This document shows positions 8,715 to 16,191 of a stretch of DNA of 64,000 bases, in pieces. Made by a program: the position numbers and the translations under genes. How positions within the stretch are numbered: position 1 is the first letter of the stretch; the number at the start of each line of letters is the position of its first letter. The stretch covers positions 42,412 through 106,411 of the forward strand of contig NZ_LMNV01000003.1 of NCBI RefSeq assembly GCF_001423105.1, in the 5' to 3' direction. The stretch is from Frondihabitans sp. Leaf304 (GTDB lineage: Bacteria; Actinomycetota; Actinomycetes; Actinomycetales; Microbacteriaceae). The notes under the pieces are model-generated. The model saw only the letters and a list, made by a program, of their open reading frames with translations. It had not been told where the DNA came from and did no database searches.

Positions 8715-8984
8715 TTATCGACGCAGTCCGAGACGCTCGATGAGAGCGCGGTACCGCGTGATGTCGACATCGCTGAGGTAGCCCAGGAGGCGACGACGCT
8801 GGCCCACGAGCAGAAGCAGGCCACGACGCGAGTGGTGGTCGTGCTTGTGCTCTTTGAGGTGCTCGGTGAGGTCTTTGATGCGCTGAGTCATCACAGCCAC
8901 CTGAACCTCGGGGGATCCCGTGTCGCCGGGGTGGGTCGCGTATTCTTCGATGATCGCAGTCTTCACTTCGGGTGCAAGTGCCAT
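8715..8984 (-). CDS. rpsO: 30S ribosomal protein S15
   Basis: 89 aa, full family length. It binds 16S rRNA early in small-subunit assembly. The S15 signature [35 protein letters not shown] is followed by RRRLLGYL and the C-terminal [12 protein letters not shown]. The ATG at 8984 is preceded by AAAGGGG. An ~80-nt leader, from a TACGCT -10 at 9073-9078, could hold an S15 autoregulatory RNA structure, known in several bacteria but not demonstrated here. pnp is not directly downstream. Confidence 0.98.
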   Translation of the reverse strand: MALAPEVKTAIIEEYATHPGDTGSPEVQVAVMTQRIKDLTEHLKEHKHDHHSRRGLLLLVGQRRRLLGYLSDVDITRYRALIERLGLRR

Positions 8985-9070
8985 AGCTGGATCCCCTTTC
9001 AGTCGTTGCGCGGTGCTCGGCGCCGGATGCGCGAGCTCTCTTTCTCCGCGGCCGTTGGACGGCAACCTGC

Positions 9071-9550
9071 CTAGCGTACCAGCCCGGCGGGCTCCCGACG
9101 AGCCGGCGCCGAAACGGGCTTGCGGCCCGCCGACGCGAACGGCAGGAACATCAGCCGCAGCACGAGGGCGATCATCACGCCGATGAAGCCGCCGATGCCG
9201 TTGTGCTGGATGTCGGCGGCGTCGCTCACTCGGGAGGAGAGGAACGAGCCCTGGAACGCCTCGATGCCCGCGGAGAGGAGAACGCAGAGCCCCACGGCCA
9301 CAAAGAAGAGCCGCTTTGGAAAGAACAGGGCCAGGAAGAAGCCGAGCGGCACGAACATGAGGGCGTTCGCGATCGATTCGACGACGGAGAAGGTGAGCCA
9401 ATTGGTGGCGTCGTGGCGTTCGAAGAACCCGAGAGCGCGGTAGAGGTACTCCCCCGTCGTGTGCCCGTAGACGGACGGGCGCAGGGTCATCCACGCGACG
9501 GCCATCAGGTACAGGACGGTCACGACGAGGAGCCAGGGACGAAAGCGCAT
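9071..9550 (-). CDS. VanZ-like family membrane protein
   Basis: About 159 aa with four hydrophobic segments. The pattern WMTLRPS...[15 protein letters not shown]...[32 protein letters not shown] is the VanZ-like signature (the family includes teicoplanin-resistance VanZ; most members have unknown roles). An in-frame GTG at 9574 is possible. The ATG at 9550 has CACACT exactly 6 nt upstream, a variant of the leaderless -10 used by neighbours, and no Shine-Dalgarno is seen for either. Its 3' end overlaps the rpsO promoter. Confidence 0.85.
   Translation of the reverse strand: MRFRPWLLVVTVLYLMAVAWMTLRPSVYGHTTGEYLYRALGFFERHDATNWLTFSVVESIANALMFVPLGFFLALFFPKRLFFVAVGLCVLLSAGIEAFQGSFLSSRVSDAADIQHNGIGGFIGVMIALVLRLMFLPFASAGRKPVSAPARREPAGLVR
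9073..9078 (-). promoter_or_regulatory. Candidate -10 for rpsO
   Basis: TACGCT on the minus strand about 90 nt before the rpsO ATG, overlapping the VanZ stop codon. It would give a leader of roughly 80 nt. Confidence 0.35.
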
Positions 9551-9706
9551 CCGAACAGTGTGCGGCACGGGCACCGGGTGAGCCTGTGTGCATCCGGTCT
9601 ATCCGCTGATGGGATCGGTATTCGGGCCTGGAGGACGACGGCCGGTCATCCTTCCGGGTGAGAGGAGGGCCGCCAGCGGGCGACCGGGACTGTCAGCGGC
9701 TCTCTC

Positions 9707-9712
9707 TAGGCT
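9707..9712 (+). promoter_or_regulatory. -10 element, leaderless
   Basis: TAGGCT followed by a 6-nt spacer and the GTG start at 9719. Confidence 0.6.
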
Positions 9713-9718
9713 TGCGGC

Positions 9719-10441
9719 GTGGACATCCTCGCCTCGCTCTGGTCACGGGCAACCCAGACTTCTCCGCCCCTCGAGTTCGCGATGCTCGCGGGGGCTCTCG
9801 TGGTCGGGGCACTCCTCGTCGTCCTCCCGGGCACCTGGCACACGGTCCGGCACGCCGTGACGGTTGTGCACGAGGGCGGTCACGGTCTCGCGGCCGTCGT
9901 CACGGGGCGCCGCCTGACCGGCATCCGACTGCACTCCGACACCTCCGGCCTCACCGTGTCGAAGGGTCCGCGCACCGGGCCGGGAATGGTGATCACCCTG
10001 CTCGCCGGCTACACGGCACCCGCCCTTGCCGCACTCGGCGCCTCCTGGATGCTGAGCCGAGGGTATTCGGCGGGGCTCCTCTGGGCACTCCTGCTCGTGC
10101 TGGCTCTGATGCTGATCCAGATCCGCAACTGGTTCGGGCTCTGGGTGATCCTCGTCGGCGCAGCCATCGTTTTTGCCGTGACGTGGTTCGCCACCCCCGA
10201 GTGGCAACTCGTCTTCGGGCACGTGCTGGCCGTCGTGCTCGCACTCGGTGCACTTCGCGCCAGCATCGAGCTCCAGGCCAGCCGCACCCGCAGCCGCACG
10301 CAGCAGTCCGACGCCGATCAGCTCGCCCGGCTCACCCACCTGCCCGGGCTGTTCTGGGTGTTCGTGTTCGTCCTGGTGGCTCTGGTTGCCGCTGTTGCCG
10401 ACGTGTGGATGCTCGTGCCGCAGGGGCTGCTGACCGTCTGA
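9719..10441 (+). CDS. M50-family (site-2-protease-like) membrane metalloprotease
   Basis: 240 aa with about six membrane segments. The zinc motif HEGGH is at residues 51-55 inside VVHEGGHGLAAVVTGRRLTGIRLHSDTSGLT, the arrangement of actinobacterial M50B-like peptidases. The third metal ligand is not obvious; the C-terminal segment has DADQL near residue 200. Such proteins may cleave membrane substrates, but none is known for this subgroup. The GTG start is set by the TAGGCT-6 nt-GTG leaderless layout. Monocistronic, convergent with apt. Confidence 0.82.
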   Translation: MDILASLWSRATQTSPPLEFAMLAGALVVGALLVVLPGTWHTVRHAVTVVHEGGHGLAAVVTGRRLTGIRLHSDTSGLTVSKGPRTGPGMVITLLAGYTAPALAALGASWMLSRGYSAGLLWALLLVLALMLIQIRNWFGLWVILVGAAIVFAVTWFATPEWQLVFGHVLAVVLALGALRASIELQASRTRSRTQQSDADQLARLTHLPGLFWVFVFVLVALVAAVADVWMLVPQGLLTV

Positions 10442-10467
10442 GCCGCCGAACGGGCGGCCCTTCGGGG

Positions 10468-11007
10468 TCAGGCCGGGGCGGAGGCGAGCGCGTGCACGGG
10501 CACCCGTGAATCGAGGCGCCCACGACCATCGAGCCCGTCGAGCTCAAGCAGCACGGCGATGCCGACGACCTCGTAGCCGGCGCGTTCGAGCAACGTCATC
10601 GAGGCCTCGGCCGTTCCGCCCGTCGCCAGCACGTCGTCGACGACGAGCACCCTCGAGCCCGCGGGCAACTGGCCGGGGCGCAACTCGATCGACGCCTCGC
10701 CGTATTCGAGCGCATACGTCTCGCTGAGCACCTCGCCGGGGAGCTTGCCGGCCTTCCGCACCGTGAGCACGCCGGTGCCGGTCTGAGCGGCGATGCCTCC
10801 GGCGAGCGCGAAGCCCCTTGCCTCGATTCCGGCGACCGCGGTGAAGCCCCCTTCGAAGGGCTCGGCGAGGGCGGCGCACACGACGCCGAACGCCTCCGCA
10901 TCGGCGAACACGGGGGTGATGTCGCGGAACAGGATTCCGGGCTTGGGAAAGTCGGGGATGACCGCCGTGAGGCGATCGATGAGCTCGGAGGCGCTGGAAG
11001 CAGACAT
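10468..11007 (-). CDS. apt: Adenine phosphoribosyltransferase
   Basis: 179 aa. It converts adenine and PRPP to AMP in purine salvage. The type I phosphoribosyltransferase motif VLVVDDVLATGGTA is present, with IPDFPKPGILFRDITPV at the N-terminus and GIEARGFALAGGIA in the middle, both typical of Apt. The ATG at 11007 is 7 nt behind a TAGGCT hexamer, so the transcript is probably leaderless. Here it stands alone, divergent from a GH6 gene. Confidence 0.95.
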   Translation of the reverse strand: MSASSASELIDRLTAVIPDFPKPGILFRDITPVFADAEAFGVVCAALAEPFEGGFTAVAGIEARGFALAGGIAAQTGTGVLTVRKAGKLPGEVLSETYALEYGEASIELRPGQLPAGSRVLVVDDVLATGGTAEASMTLLERAGYEVVGIAVLLELDGLDGRGRLDSRVPVHALASAPA

Positions 11008-11014
11008 ACGCTCC

Positions 11015-11020
11015 AGCCTA
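11015..11020 (-). promoter_or_regulatory. -10 element, leaderless (apt)
   Basis: TAGGCT on the minus strand, 7 nt before the apt ATG. Confidence 0.6.
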
Positions 11021-11188
11021 GAGAACCGACTGCGGATCCTTCGCCTCGCCCCTGTGCCCCGGACTGGGGTGTCGCCCTCCCCCGAACGGGCGCTCGTTGT
11101 TTGGGTGCCCGGCTGGTGGACTTGGACGACGGCCGACGCCGAGTGCACGGGGTGCTCGCGGGGCCGGTTTCAGGGGTGTCTCATCACG

Positions 11189-12214
11189 ATGTCAGGCCAG
11201 CGTCTTCGATGGATCGCGCGCGTCGTCGCGATGACGGGTGCCGCGGCCGTGGTCGGGGTCGGCCTGCTGCAGGGGATGGACGTGCACGCCGCGCCGGCGA
11301 AGGTGCTGACGGTGGCGCAGGTGCAGAAGGCGAAACCGAAGACGCTCTTTCCGGGCGGTCTCGCGACGCAGCCCGACACGAAGGCGGCCTCCGTCGTCGC
11401 CGACCTGAAGAAGGCGAAGCGCACCGCCGATGCGAGAGCCATCGCGCAGATCTCGTCGCAGCCCGTCGCGGTCTGGCTTGGCGACTGGTACACCACGGCC
11501 CAGCTCAAGAACGTCATCGCGAAGTCCCTTACCACTGCGGAGGCGCAACACCGCACGGCGACCTTCGTGACCTATGCGATTCCCGACCGCGACTGCGGCG
11601 ACTACTCGGCGGGTGGGCTCACCGCGGCGCAGTACGGGCCGTGGAACAGGGTGATCGCGGCAGCCCTGAAAGGGCACCGCGCCGCCGTGATCGTCGAGCC
11701 GGACGCCCTGGCGATGATCAGCAACTGCCCCTCGGTCGAGAAGACCCGCGTGCCGCTGATCAAGGCGGCGGTGTCGACGCTCGCCGGTGCCGGCGTCACC
11801 ACCTACCTCGACGCGGGCAACTCGCACTGGGTCGACCCGGCCGTCATGGCTTCCCGCCTCCGAGCCGCCGGCATCGCCAAGGCCCGGGGTTTCGCAACCA
11901 ACGTCTCGAACTACTACCCCACCACCGACGAGCGCGCCTACGGCACAAAGGTGTCGAAGCTCACCGGCGGATCGCACTTCGTCATCGACGTGTCGCGAAA
12001 CGGAACCGGCTGGAAAGGCACCTGGTGCAACGCCACGGGCGCGGGCCTCGGCGTCAACCCGCGCGTCGGATCCGGTGCCACGAAGGTGGATGCCCTGCTG
12101 TGGGTCAAGACGCCGGGCGCCAGTGACGGCACCTGCAACGGCGGGCCGACCGCCGGCACCTGGTGGGAGGACTACGCCCTCGCCCTGGTGAAGAACCGCA
12201 CCGCGACGAAGTAG
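11189..12214 (+). CDS. Secreted glycoside hydrolase family 6 (beta-1,4-glucanase)
   Basis: 341 aa. A signal peptide (LRWIARVVAMTGAAAVVGVGLLQG) is followed by a single GH6 domain with no carbohydrate-binding module. GH6 hallmarks are FVTYAIPDRDCG (Asp135, the helper Asp in the RDC motif), AVIVEPDALAM (Asp172, expected general acid) and ALLWVKTPGASDGTC near the C-terminus. GH6 enzymes invert the anomeric centre while cutting beta-1,4-glucan (endoglucanase or cellobiohydrolase). It suggests growth on plant matter. The start ATG has AGGGG 11-12 nt upstream. It ends 17 nt from the convergent HelD gene with no terminator between. Confidence 0.92.
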   Translation: MSGQRLRWIARVVAMTGAAAVVGVGLLQGMDVHAAPAKVLTVAQVQKAKPKTLFPGGLATQPDTKAASVVADLKKAKRTADARAIAQISSQPVAVWLGDWYTTAQLKNVIAKSLTTAEAQHRTATFVTYAIPDRDCGDYSAGGLTAAQYGPWNRVIAAALKGHRAAVIVEPDALAMISNCPSVEKTRVPLIKAAVSTLAGAGVTTYLDAGNSHWVDPAVMASRLRAAGIAKARGFATNVSNYYPTTDERAYGTKVSKLTGGSHFVIDVSRNGTGWKGTWCNATGAGLGVNPRVGSGATKVDALLWVKTPGASDGTCNGGPTAGTWWEDYALALVKNRTATK

Positions 12215-12231
12215 CGCCCGAGCCGTCTTCT

Positions 12232-14580
12232 CTAGGGGACGTCGACCACGGTCAGCCGCTGCGTTGGCCGAGTCATCGCCACGTAGAGTGAGGCATTGCC
12301 CCGCGACGACAGCGCAAGGATCCGAGACGGCGAGACCACGACGACCGAATCGAACTCGAGACCCTTCGACGTCGCCGGGCTCAGCACGCTGATGGGCCGG
12401 GTGAGCGAGGCTGTGCCGGGAGCGACCTGACCCGGGAACCGGGCGTCGAGCGTCTCAACGAGAGTCGTGACGAGCTCGGGCGGGGCGATCACGGCGAGGG
12501 TGCCGGAGTCGTCGATGTCGCGGTCGACGACGACGGCCTCGAGCGTGGCTGCCGCAGGATCCTGCGAAGCCGTCTCTCGGACCGGCCACTCGCTGGCGCG
12601 CACCGACCGGCTCGGGGTGATCGCCAGTCCGCTCGCCCGGGCGACGCCCTCGGCGTACTCGACGATCTGGCTCGGGGTGCGGTAGTTGACGGTGAGCTCT
12701 TCGAGATGCCAGGCGCCCTCGCGGCGGCGGCGTCCGAGGAGGCTCTGGAGGGCGCGCTCCCACGAGTCGGCGGATGCCGGCGAGGACGCCTGGGCGATGT
12801 CGCCCACCACGGTGAACGACCGCAGCGGGCAACGACGGGCGAGGAGGCGCCACTGCATGGGCGACAGCTCTTGTGCCTCGTCGACCACGACGTGACCGAA
12901 GGCCCAGGTGCGGTCGCCGCCCGCCCGCTCGGCGGTCGTCATGGAGGCGGCCCGCTCGGCGAAGTTGCCCGCGATGTCGGACGCGGTGACCATTCCCTCG
13001 ACCTGCATGTTCTCGATGGCGCGCTCGGCGTTCTCGATGTCGCGCTTCTGCTGCTGCTTGCGGGCGCGCTTCTCGGCGTCGACCACCGCGTCGAATTCGC
13101 CGAGCAGCTCGGCGGCCTCGTCGAGCAGCGGAACGTCGCTGATCGTCAGCGCCTCGCCGCGGGGTCGGCGGAGGAGCGCCCGCTGCTCGGGAGTCCACTG
13201 GGGGGTCAGCGAGGCGAGCCAGTTGGGCCGGGCGTAGAGGTCGTCGAGGAGCTTCTGCGGCGTCAACGGCAACCAGGCCGTGTTGAGGAGCACGCGCACG
13301 TCGTACGACTGGCGGATGTCGTCGCGCAGCACGAGTTCGTCGGAGTCGTCGATCGTCGTGCCGCGGGCCTTGAGCTGGGCGACGAGCTGCTTCGACAGGG
13401 CGGCGAGCGCGTGCTTGTTGAACGTGACGCGACCCTCGTTGTGCGGTTTGCCGCGCTCCTGAGCACGACGCATCGCCTCGGCCACCAGCTGCGGCTGCAC
13501 CGTCATCCGCTCACCGTCGATGTCGACCACAGCGGGTTCGGTCGGAACGATCTGCCGCGAGCGGACGGCACGCTTCAACAGGTCGGCCATGCGAGCCGAC
13601 CCCTTGGCGGCGGCGACGTCGGGTGAGTCGTCGGCCGTCGCCTCGACCCCGGGATAGAGGCCGCCGAGGCTCGACAGCACGACGCCGGACTCGCCGAGTG
13701 ACGGCAAGACCTGTTCGATGTAGCGGAGGAACGACCGACTGGGGCCGACGACGAGCACCCCGGAACCGCGGAGCCGCTCACGGTGCGAGTAGAGCAGGAA
13801 CGCGGCCCGGTGCAGGGCGACAGCCGTCTTGCCGGTGCCCGGCCCACCCTGGACCACGAGGACTCCGTCGAGGCCGGAGCGGATGATGCGATCCTGTTCG
13901 CCCTGGATCGTCGCGACGATGTCGGTCATGCGCCCGGTGCGCTGCGCCGTCAGGGCGGCCATCAGCGCGCCCTCGCCCTGCAGCTGCGCGTCGCCGCGGT
14001 CGAGCAGGGTGGGGTCGAAGACCTCGTCTTCGATACGGGTGACCGTGCGCCCCTCGAGCGTCAGGTGCCGGCGAGCGCGGGCGCCCATCGGGGTCGCGGC
14101 GGTCGCCTGGTAGAAGGCGCTCGCACCCGGAACACGCCAGTCGAGGAGGATCGGGTGGTGCTCGGTGTCGCGGAGGCCGACCCGGCCGATGTAGCGATAG
14201 GCGCCGGTGCTGCCGCCGCCATCGCTGCCGTCAGTCCTGTCGGGGCCGTTGGGGCTGTTGGGGCTGTTGGGGCCGTTGGGGCTGTTGGGGCTGTTGGGGC
14301 TGTCAGTGCGGTCGCCCGCACGCAAGGGGCTCGTCGTCTCGTCGGGCTGCTCGAGCTCGAGGCGCCCGAACGCGAGCCGGTCGTCGACCTCGCTCAGCTG
14401 GGCGAGAGTGTCTTCGTAGAGCCGCGCATACGCGTCGCGCTCGCTTCGGCTCTGATGATTGCCACCGACCATGTCGCGGCGGGTGGCGACCAGTCGTTCT
14501 CGCGCTTCCGCTTTGAGCAGGTCGAGGCGTTCGTAGAGCGTCGACACGTAGTCGCGTTCGCGGTCGAGTTCAGATGGCAA
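12232..14580 (-). CDS. helD: HelD-type (UvrD-like) RNA polymerase remodeling ATPase
   Basis: 782 aa. It has an N-terminal charged coiled coil (RERDYVSTLYERLDLLKAEARERL), Walker A GGPGTGKTAVALHR near residue 245, Walker B VVVDEAQELSPMQW near 570, VVGDIAQ, and the C-terminal VLSPATSKGLEFDSVVVV and SLYVAMTRPTQRL of superfamily 1. This is the actinobacterial class II HelD/HelR layout, a protein that clears stalled RNA polymerase and can protect from rifampicin. A run of seven SPN/GPN triplets (about residues 93-113) lies between the coiled coil and the helicase core. The start is TTG with GAGGAG 10 nt upstream. Confidence 0.9.
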   Translation of the reverse strand: MPSELDRERDYVSTLYERLDLLKAEARERLVATRRDMVGGNHQSRSERDAYARLYEDTLAQLSEVDDRLAFGRLELEQPDETTSPLRAGDRTDSPNSPNSPNGPNSPNSPNGPDRTDGSDGGGSTGAYRYIGRVGLRDTEHHPILLDWRVPGASAFYQATAATPMGARARRHLTLEGRTVTRIEDEVFDPTLLDRGDAQLQGEGALMAALTAQRTGRMTDIVATIQGEQDRIIRSGLDGVLVVQGGPGTGKTAVALHRAAFLLYSHRERLRGSGVLVVGPSRSFLRYIEQVLPSLGESGVVLSSLGGLYPGVEATADDSPDVAAAKGSARMADLLKRAVRSRQIVPTEPAVVDIDGERMTVQPQLVAEAMRRAQERGKPHNEGRVTFNKHALAALSKQLVAQLKARGTTIDDSDELVLRDDIRQSYDVRVLLNTAWLPLTPQKLLDDLYARPNWLASLTPQWTPEQRALLRRPRGEALTISDVPLLDEAAELLGEFDAVVDAEKRARKQQQKRDIENAERAIENMQVEGMVTASDIAGNFAERAASMTTAERAGGDRTWAFGHVVVDEAQELSPMQWRLLARRCPLRSFTVVGDIAQASSPASADSWERALQSLLGRRRREGAWHLEELTVNYRTPSQIVEYAEGVARASGLAITPSRSVRASEWPVRETASQDPAAATLEAVVVDRDIDDSGTLAVIAPPELVTTLVETLDARFPGQVAPGTASLTRPISVLSPATSKGLEFDSVVVVSPSRILALSSRGNASLYVAMTRPTQRLTVVDVP
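14242..14304 (-). repeat. 9-bp minisatellite inside helD
   Basis: Seven units of 9 bp (GGGGCTGTT or GGGGCCGTT on the plus strand) encode Ser/Gly-Pro-Asn repeats. Gain or loss of units keeps the frame, so length variation between strains is possible. Confidence 0.9.
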
Positions 14581-14662
14581 CGGGCGTGCACTCCTCGGGA
14601 AAAGTCGGCCTCAATTCTACCCACCCGTGACCGGGCCCTCCGGACACCCCGTTTAACCGCGA

Positions 14663-14725
14663 AGACCCGCACGACCGGTGTGAACGCTCCCCTTGGAGGG
14701 GTGTTCTCACCGGTCGTGCGGGTCT
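14663..14725 (-). terminator. Terminator of the FKBP/aldo-keto reductase operon
   Basis: AGACCCGCACGACCGGTG (14663-14680) pairs perfectly over 18 bp with 14708-14725; a second CCCCT/AGGGG stem lies inside the loop. It is 16 nt behind the stop at 14741. Confidence 0.85.
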
Positions 14726-14740
14726 GAGTCGCAGAGGGGG

Positions 14741-15583
14741 CTAGAACTCCTCGTGCGTCTCGGGGTCGCCGTCCCAGAGGCGTCCGCGCTCAAGGCCGGA
14801 GATGCGCACCACCTCGTCGTCACTCAGCTCGAAGCCGAAGACGTCGAGGTTCTCGCGCTGACGCCCGGTGTCGGCCGACTTCGGCAGCGGCACTGCGCCG
14901 AGCTGCACGTGCCAGCGCACCACGACCTGGGTCGGGGTGACGCCGTGGGCGGCCGCGATGTCGACGATGACCTGCTCGGTCAGCAGTTCGGACTGCTTGC
15001 CGATGGGGCTCCAGCTCTCGGTCACGATGCCGAGCTCGGTGTGCACCGCGCGAAGGGCCGCCTGCGGGAAGTACGGGTGCAGCTCGACCTGGTTGACCGC
15101 GGGAACCACGCCGACCTCGTCGATGACCCGGCGCAGGTGGGCCTCGGTGAAGTTCGAGACTCCGATCGAGGTGATGAGCCCGTCGTCCTGCAGCTTCTTG
15201 AAGGCCCGGAACGACTCGACGTACTTGTCGATGCGCGGCAGCGGCCAGTGGATCAGATACAGGTCGACGTGGTCGAGCCCGAGGTTCGTGCGGGTCTCCT
15301 CAAAGCTCGCGAGCGTCTCGTCGTAACCGTGGTGACGACCCGGCAGCTTCGACGTGACGATGATCTCGTCGCGCGGCACGTCGGTCTCGCGCACGGCGCG
15401 ACCCACGGCGTCTTCGTTCTCGTAGTTGAGAGCGGTGTCGAGGATCCGGTACCCGGTCTCGAGCGCCGACTTCACCGCGTCGGTGCCCTCGGCGCCGTTC
15501 AGCTTGTACGTGCCGAGGCCGACCTTCGGGAAGGCCGTCCCGTCGTTCAGCGGGGTGGTGGGGACGCTGATGGGCTCGGCCAT
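14741..15583 (-). CDS. Aldo/keto reductase (2,5-diketo-D-gluconate reductase type)
   Basis: 280 aa, the standard size of AKR5-like bacterial reductases. The tetrad is visible: YRILDTALNYENE (Asp and Tyr), IIVTSKLPG (Lys) and LYLIHWPLP (His). SIGVSNF and AVNQVELHP are family signatures and PLPKSAD the NADPH site. It reduces carbonyls with NADPH in the cytosol; the substrate is not predictable. Its ATG overlaps the FKBP stop by one base (TGATG), so the two are translationally coupled. Distinct from the longer aldo/keto reductase at 3.0-4.1 kb. Confidence 0.93.
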   Translation of the reverse strand: MAEPISVPTTPLNDGTAFPKVGLGTYKLNGAEGTDAVKSALETGYRILDTALNYENEDAVGRAVRETDVPRDEIIVTSKLPGRHHGYDETLASFEETRTNLGLDHVDLYLIHWPLPRIDKYVESFRAFKKLQDDGLITSIGVSNFTEAHLRRVIDEVGVVPAVNQVELHPYFPQAALRAVHTELGIVTESWSPIGKQSELLTEQVIVDIAAAHGVTPTQVVVRWHVQLGAVPLPKSADTGRQRENLDVFGFELSDDEVVRISGLERGRLWDGDPETHEEF

Positions 15584-15957
15584 CAGCTCACGCCCAGGAG
15601 GTCGATGATGAAGATCAGGGTCTTGCCGCTGAGCTGGTGGCCGCTGCCAGCGGGGCCGTAGGCGAGGTGCGGGGGCAGGACGAGCTTGCGACGGCCGCCC
15701 ACCTTCATCCCCGGGATGCCCTCCTGCCAGCCGCGCACGAGAGCCGCGAGGGGGAAGTTGATGGATTCGCCGCGACCCCACGAGGAGTCGAACTCTTCGC
15801 CGGAGTCGTACTCGACGCCCACGTAGTGGACGTTGACGGTCGAGCCGGACTGGGCCTCGGCTCCGTCGCCGACGGTGATGTCGGTGATCTCGAGCTGCGC
15901 GGGAGCCGGGCCCTCGGGAGCGTCGATTTCGGGCTTGGTAGATGCATCGTGAGTCAT
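15583..15957 (-). CDS. FKBP-type peptidyl-prolyl cis-trans isomerase
   Basis: 124 aa, a single cytosolic FKBP domain that speeds proline isomerisation during folding. Motifs: VNVHYVGVEYDSGEEFDSSWGRG, FPLAALVRGWQEGIPGMKVGGRRKLVLPPHLAYG and the C-terminal LIFIIDLLGV. No signal peptide. The ATG at 15957 is chosen for the family N-terminus; TTGACT lies 6 nt before it, a weak match to the leaderless pattern. First gene of a two-gene operon with an aldo/keto reductase. Confidence 0.93.
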   Translation of the reverse strand: MTHDASTKPEIDAPEGPAPAQLEITDITVGDGAEAQSGSTVNVHYVGVEYDSGEEFDSSWGRGESINFPLAALVRGWQEGIPGMKVGGRRKLVLPPHLAYGPAGSGHQLSGKTLIFIIDLLGVS

Positions 15958-16021
15958 GCCCCCAGTCAAGCATGAGAGCCCGGCTGGGCGTCGCATGCCG
16001 GTGATGAACCCCGTGGGAGCG

Positions 16022-16077
16022 CGATGGGCTGCTCGCTCGCGTCCTCCCTGCGAAGGAATCGAGTGGGCAGCCCATCG
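16022..16077. repeat. 11-bp inverted repeat upstream of FKBP and MFS genes
   Basis: CGATGGGCTGC (16022-16032) and its exact complement (16067-16077) flank a 34-nt loop in the divergent gap. It could be a regulator site or RNA hairpin; no further evidence. Confidence 0.4.
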
Positions 16078-16147
16078 ACAAACCGGTGATGCCGTTCACA
16101 CCGAGAATCGAGTCATCAATGCGAACGCATGCAGGCTACGCCGGTTC

Positions 16148-16162
16148 TTGCACAGTCTGCAA
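16148..16162. promoter_or_regulatory. Operator-like palindrome before the MFS gene
   Basis: TTGCA-N5-TGCAA, 15 bp, immediately upstream of the MFS promoter region. It suggests a dimeric repressor or activator site. Its presence argues that 16129-16191 is promoter rather than coding. Confidence 0.4.
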
Positions 16163-16179
16163 ACCAGCGCATTAACGGG

Positions 16180-16185
16180 CAGACT
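16180..16185 (+). promoter_or_regulatory. -10 element, leaderless (TTG start)
   Basis: CAGACT with a 6-nt spacer before TTG at 16192. Confidence 0.4.
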
Positions 16186-16191
16186 AGAGCC

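Noticed and set aside
15958-16191. A gene in the FKBP-MFS gap
   Set aside because: Open frames exist on both strands but lack ribosome sites or -10 spacing and run into the promoter palindrome.
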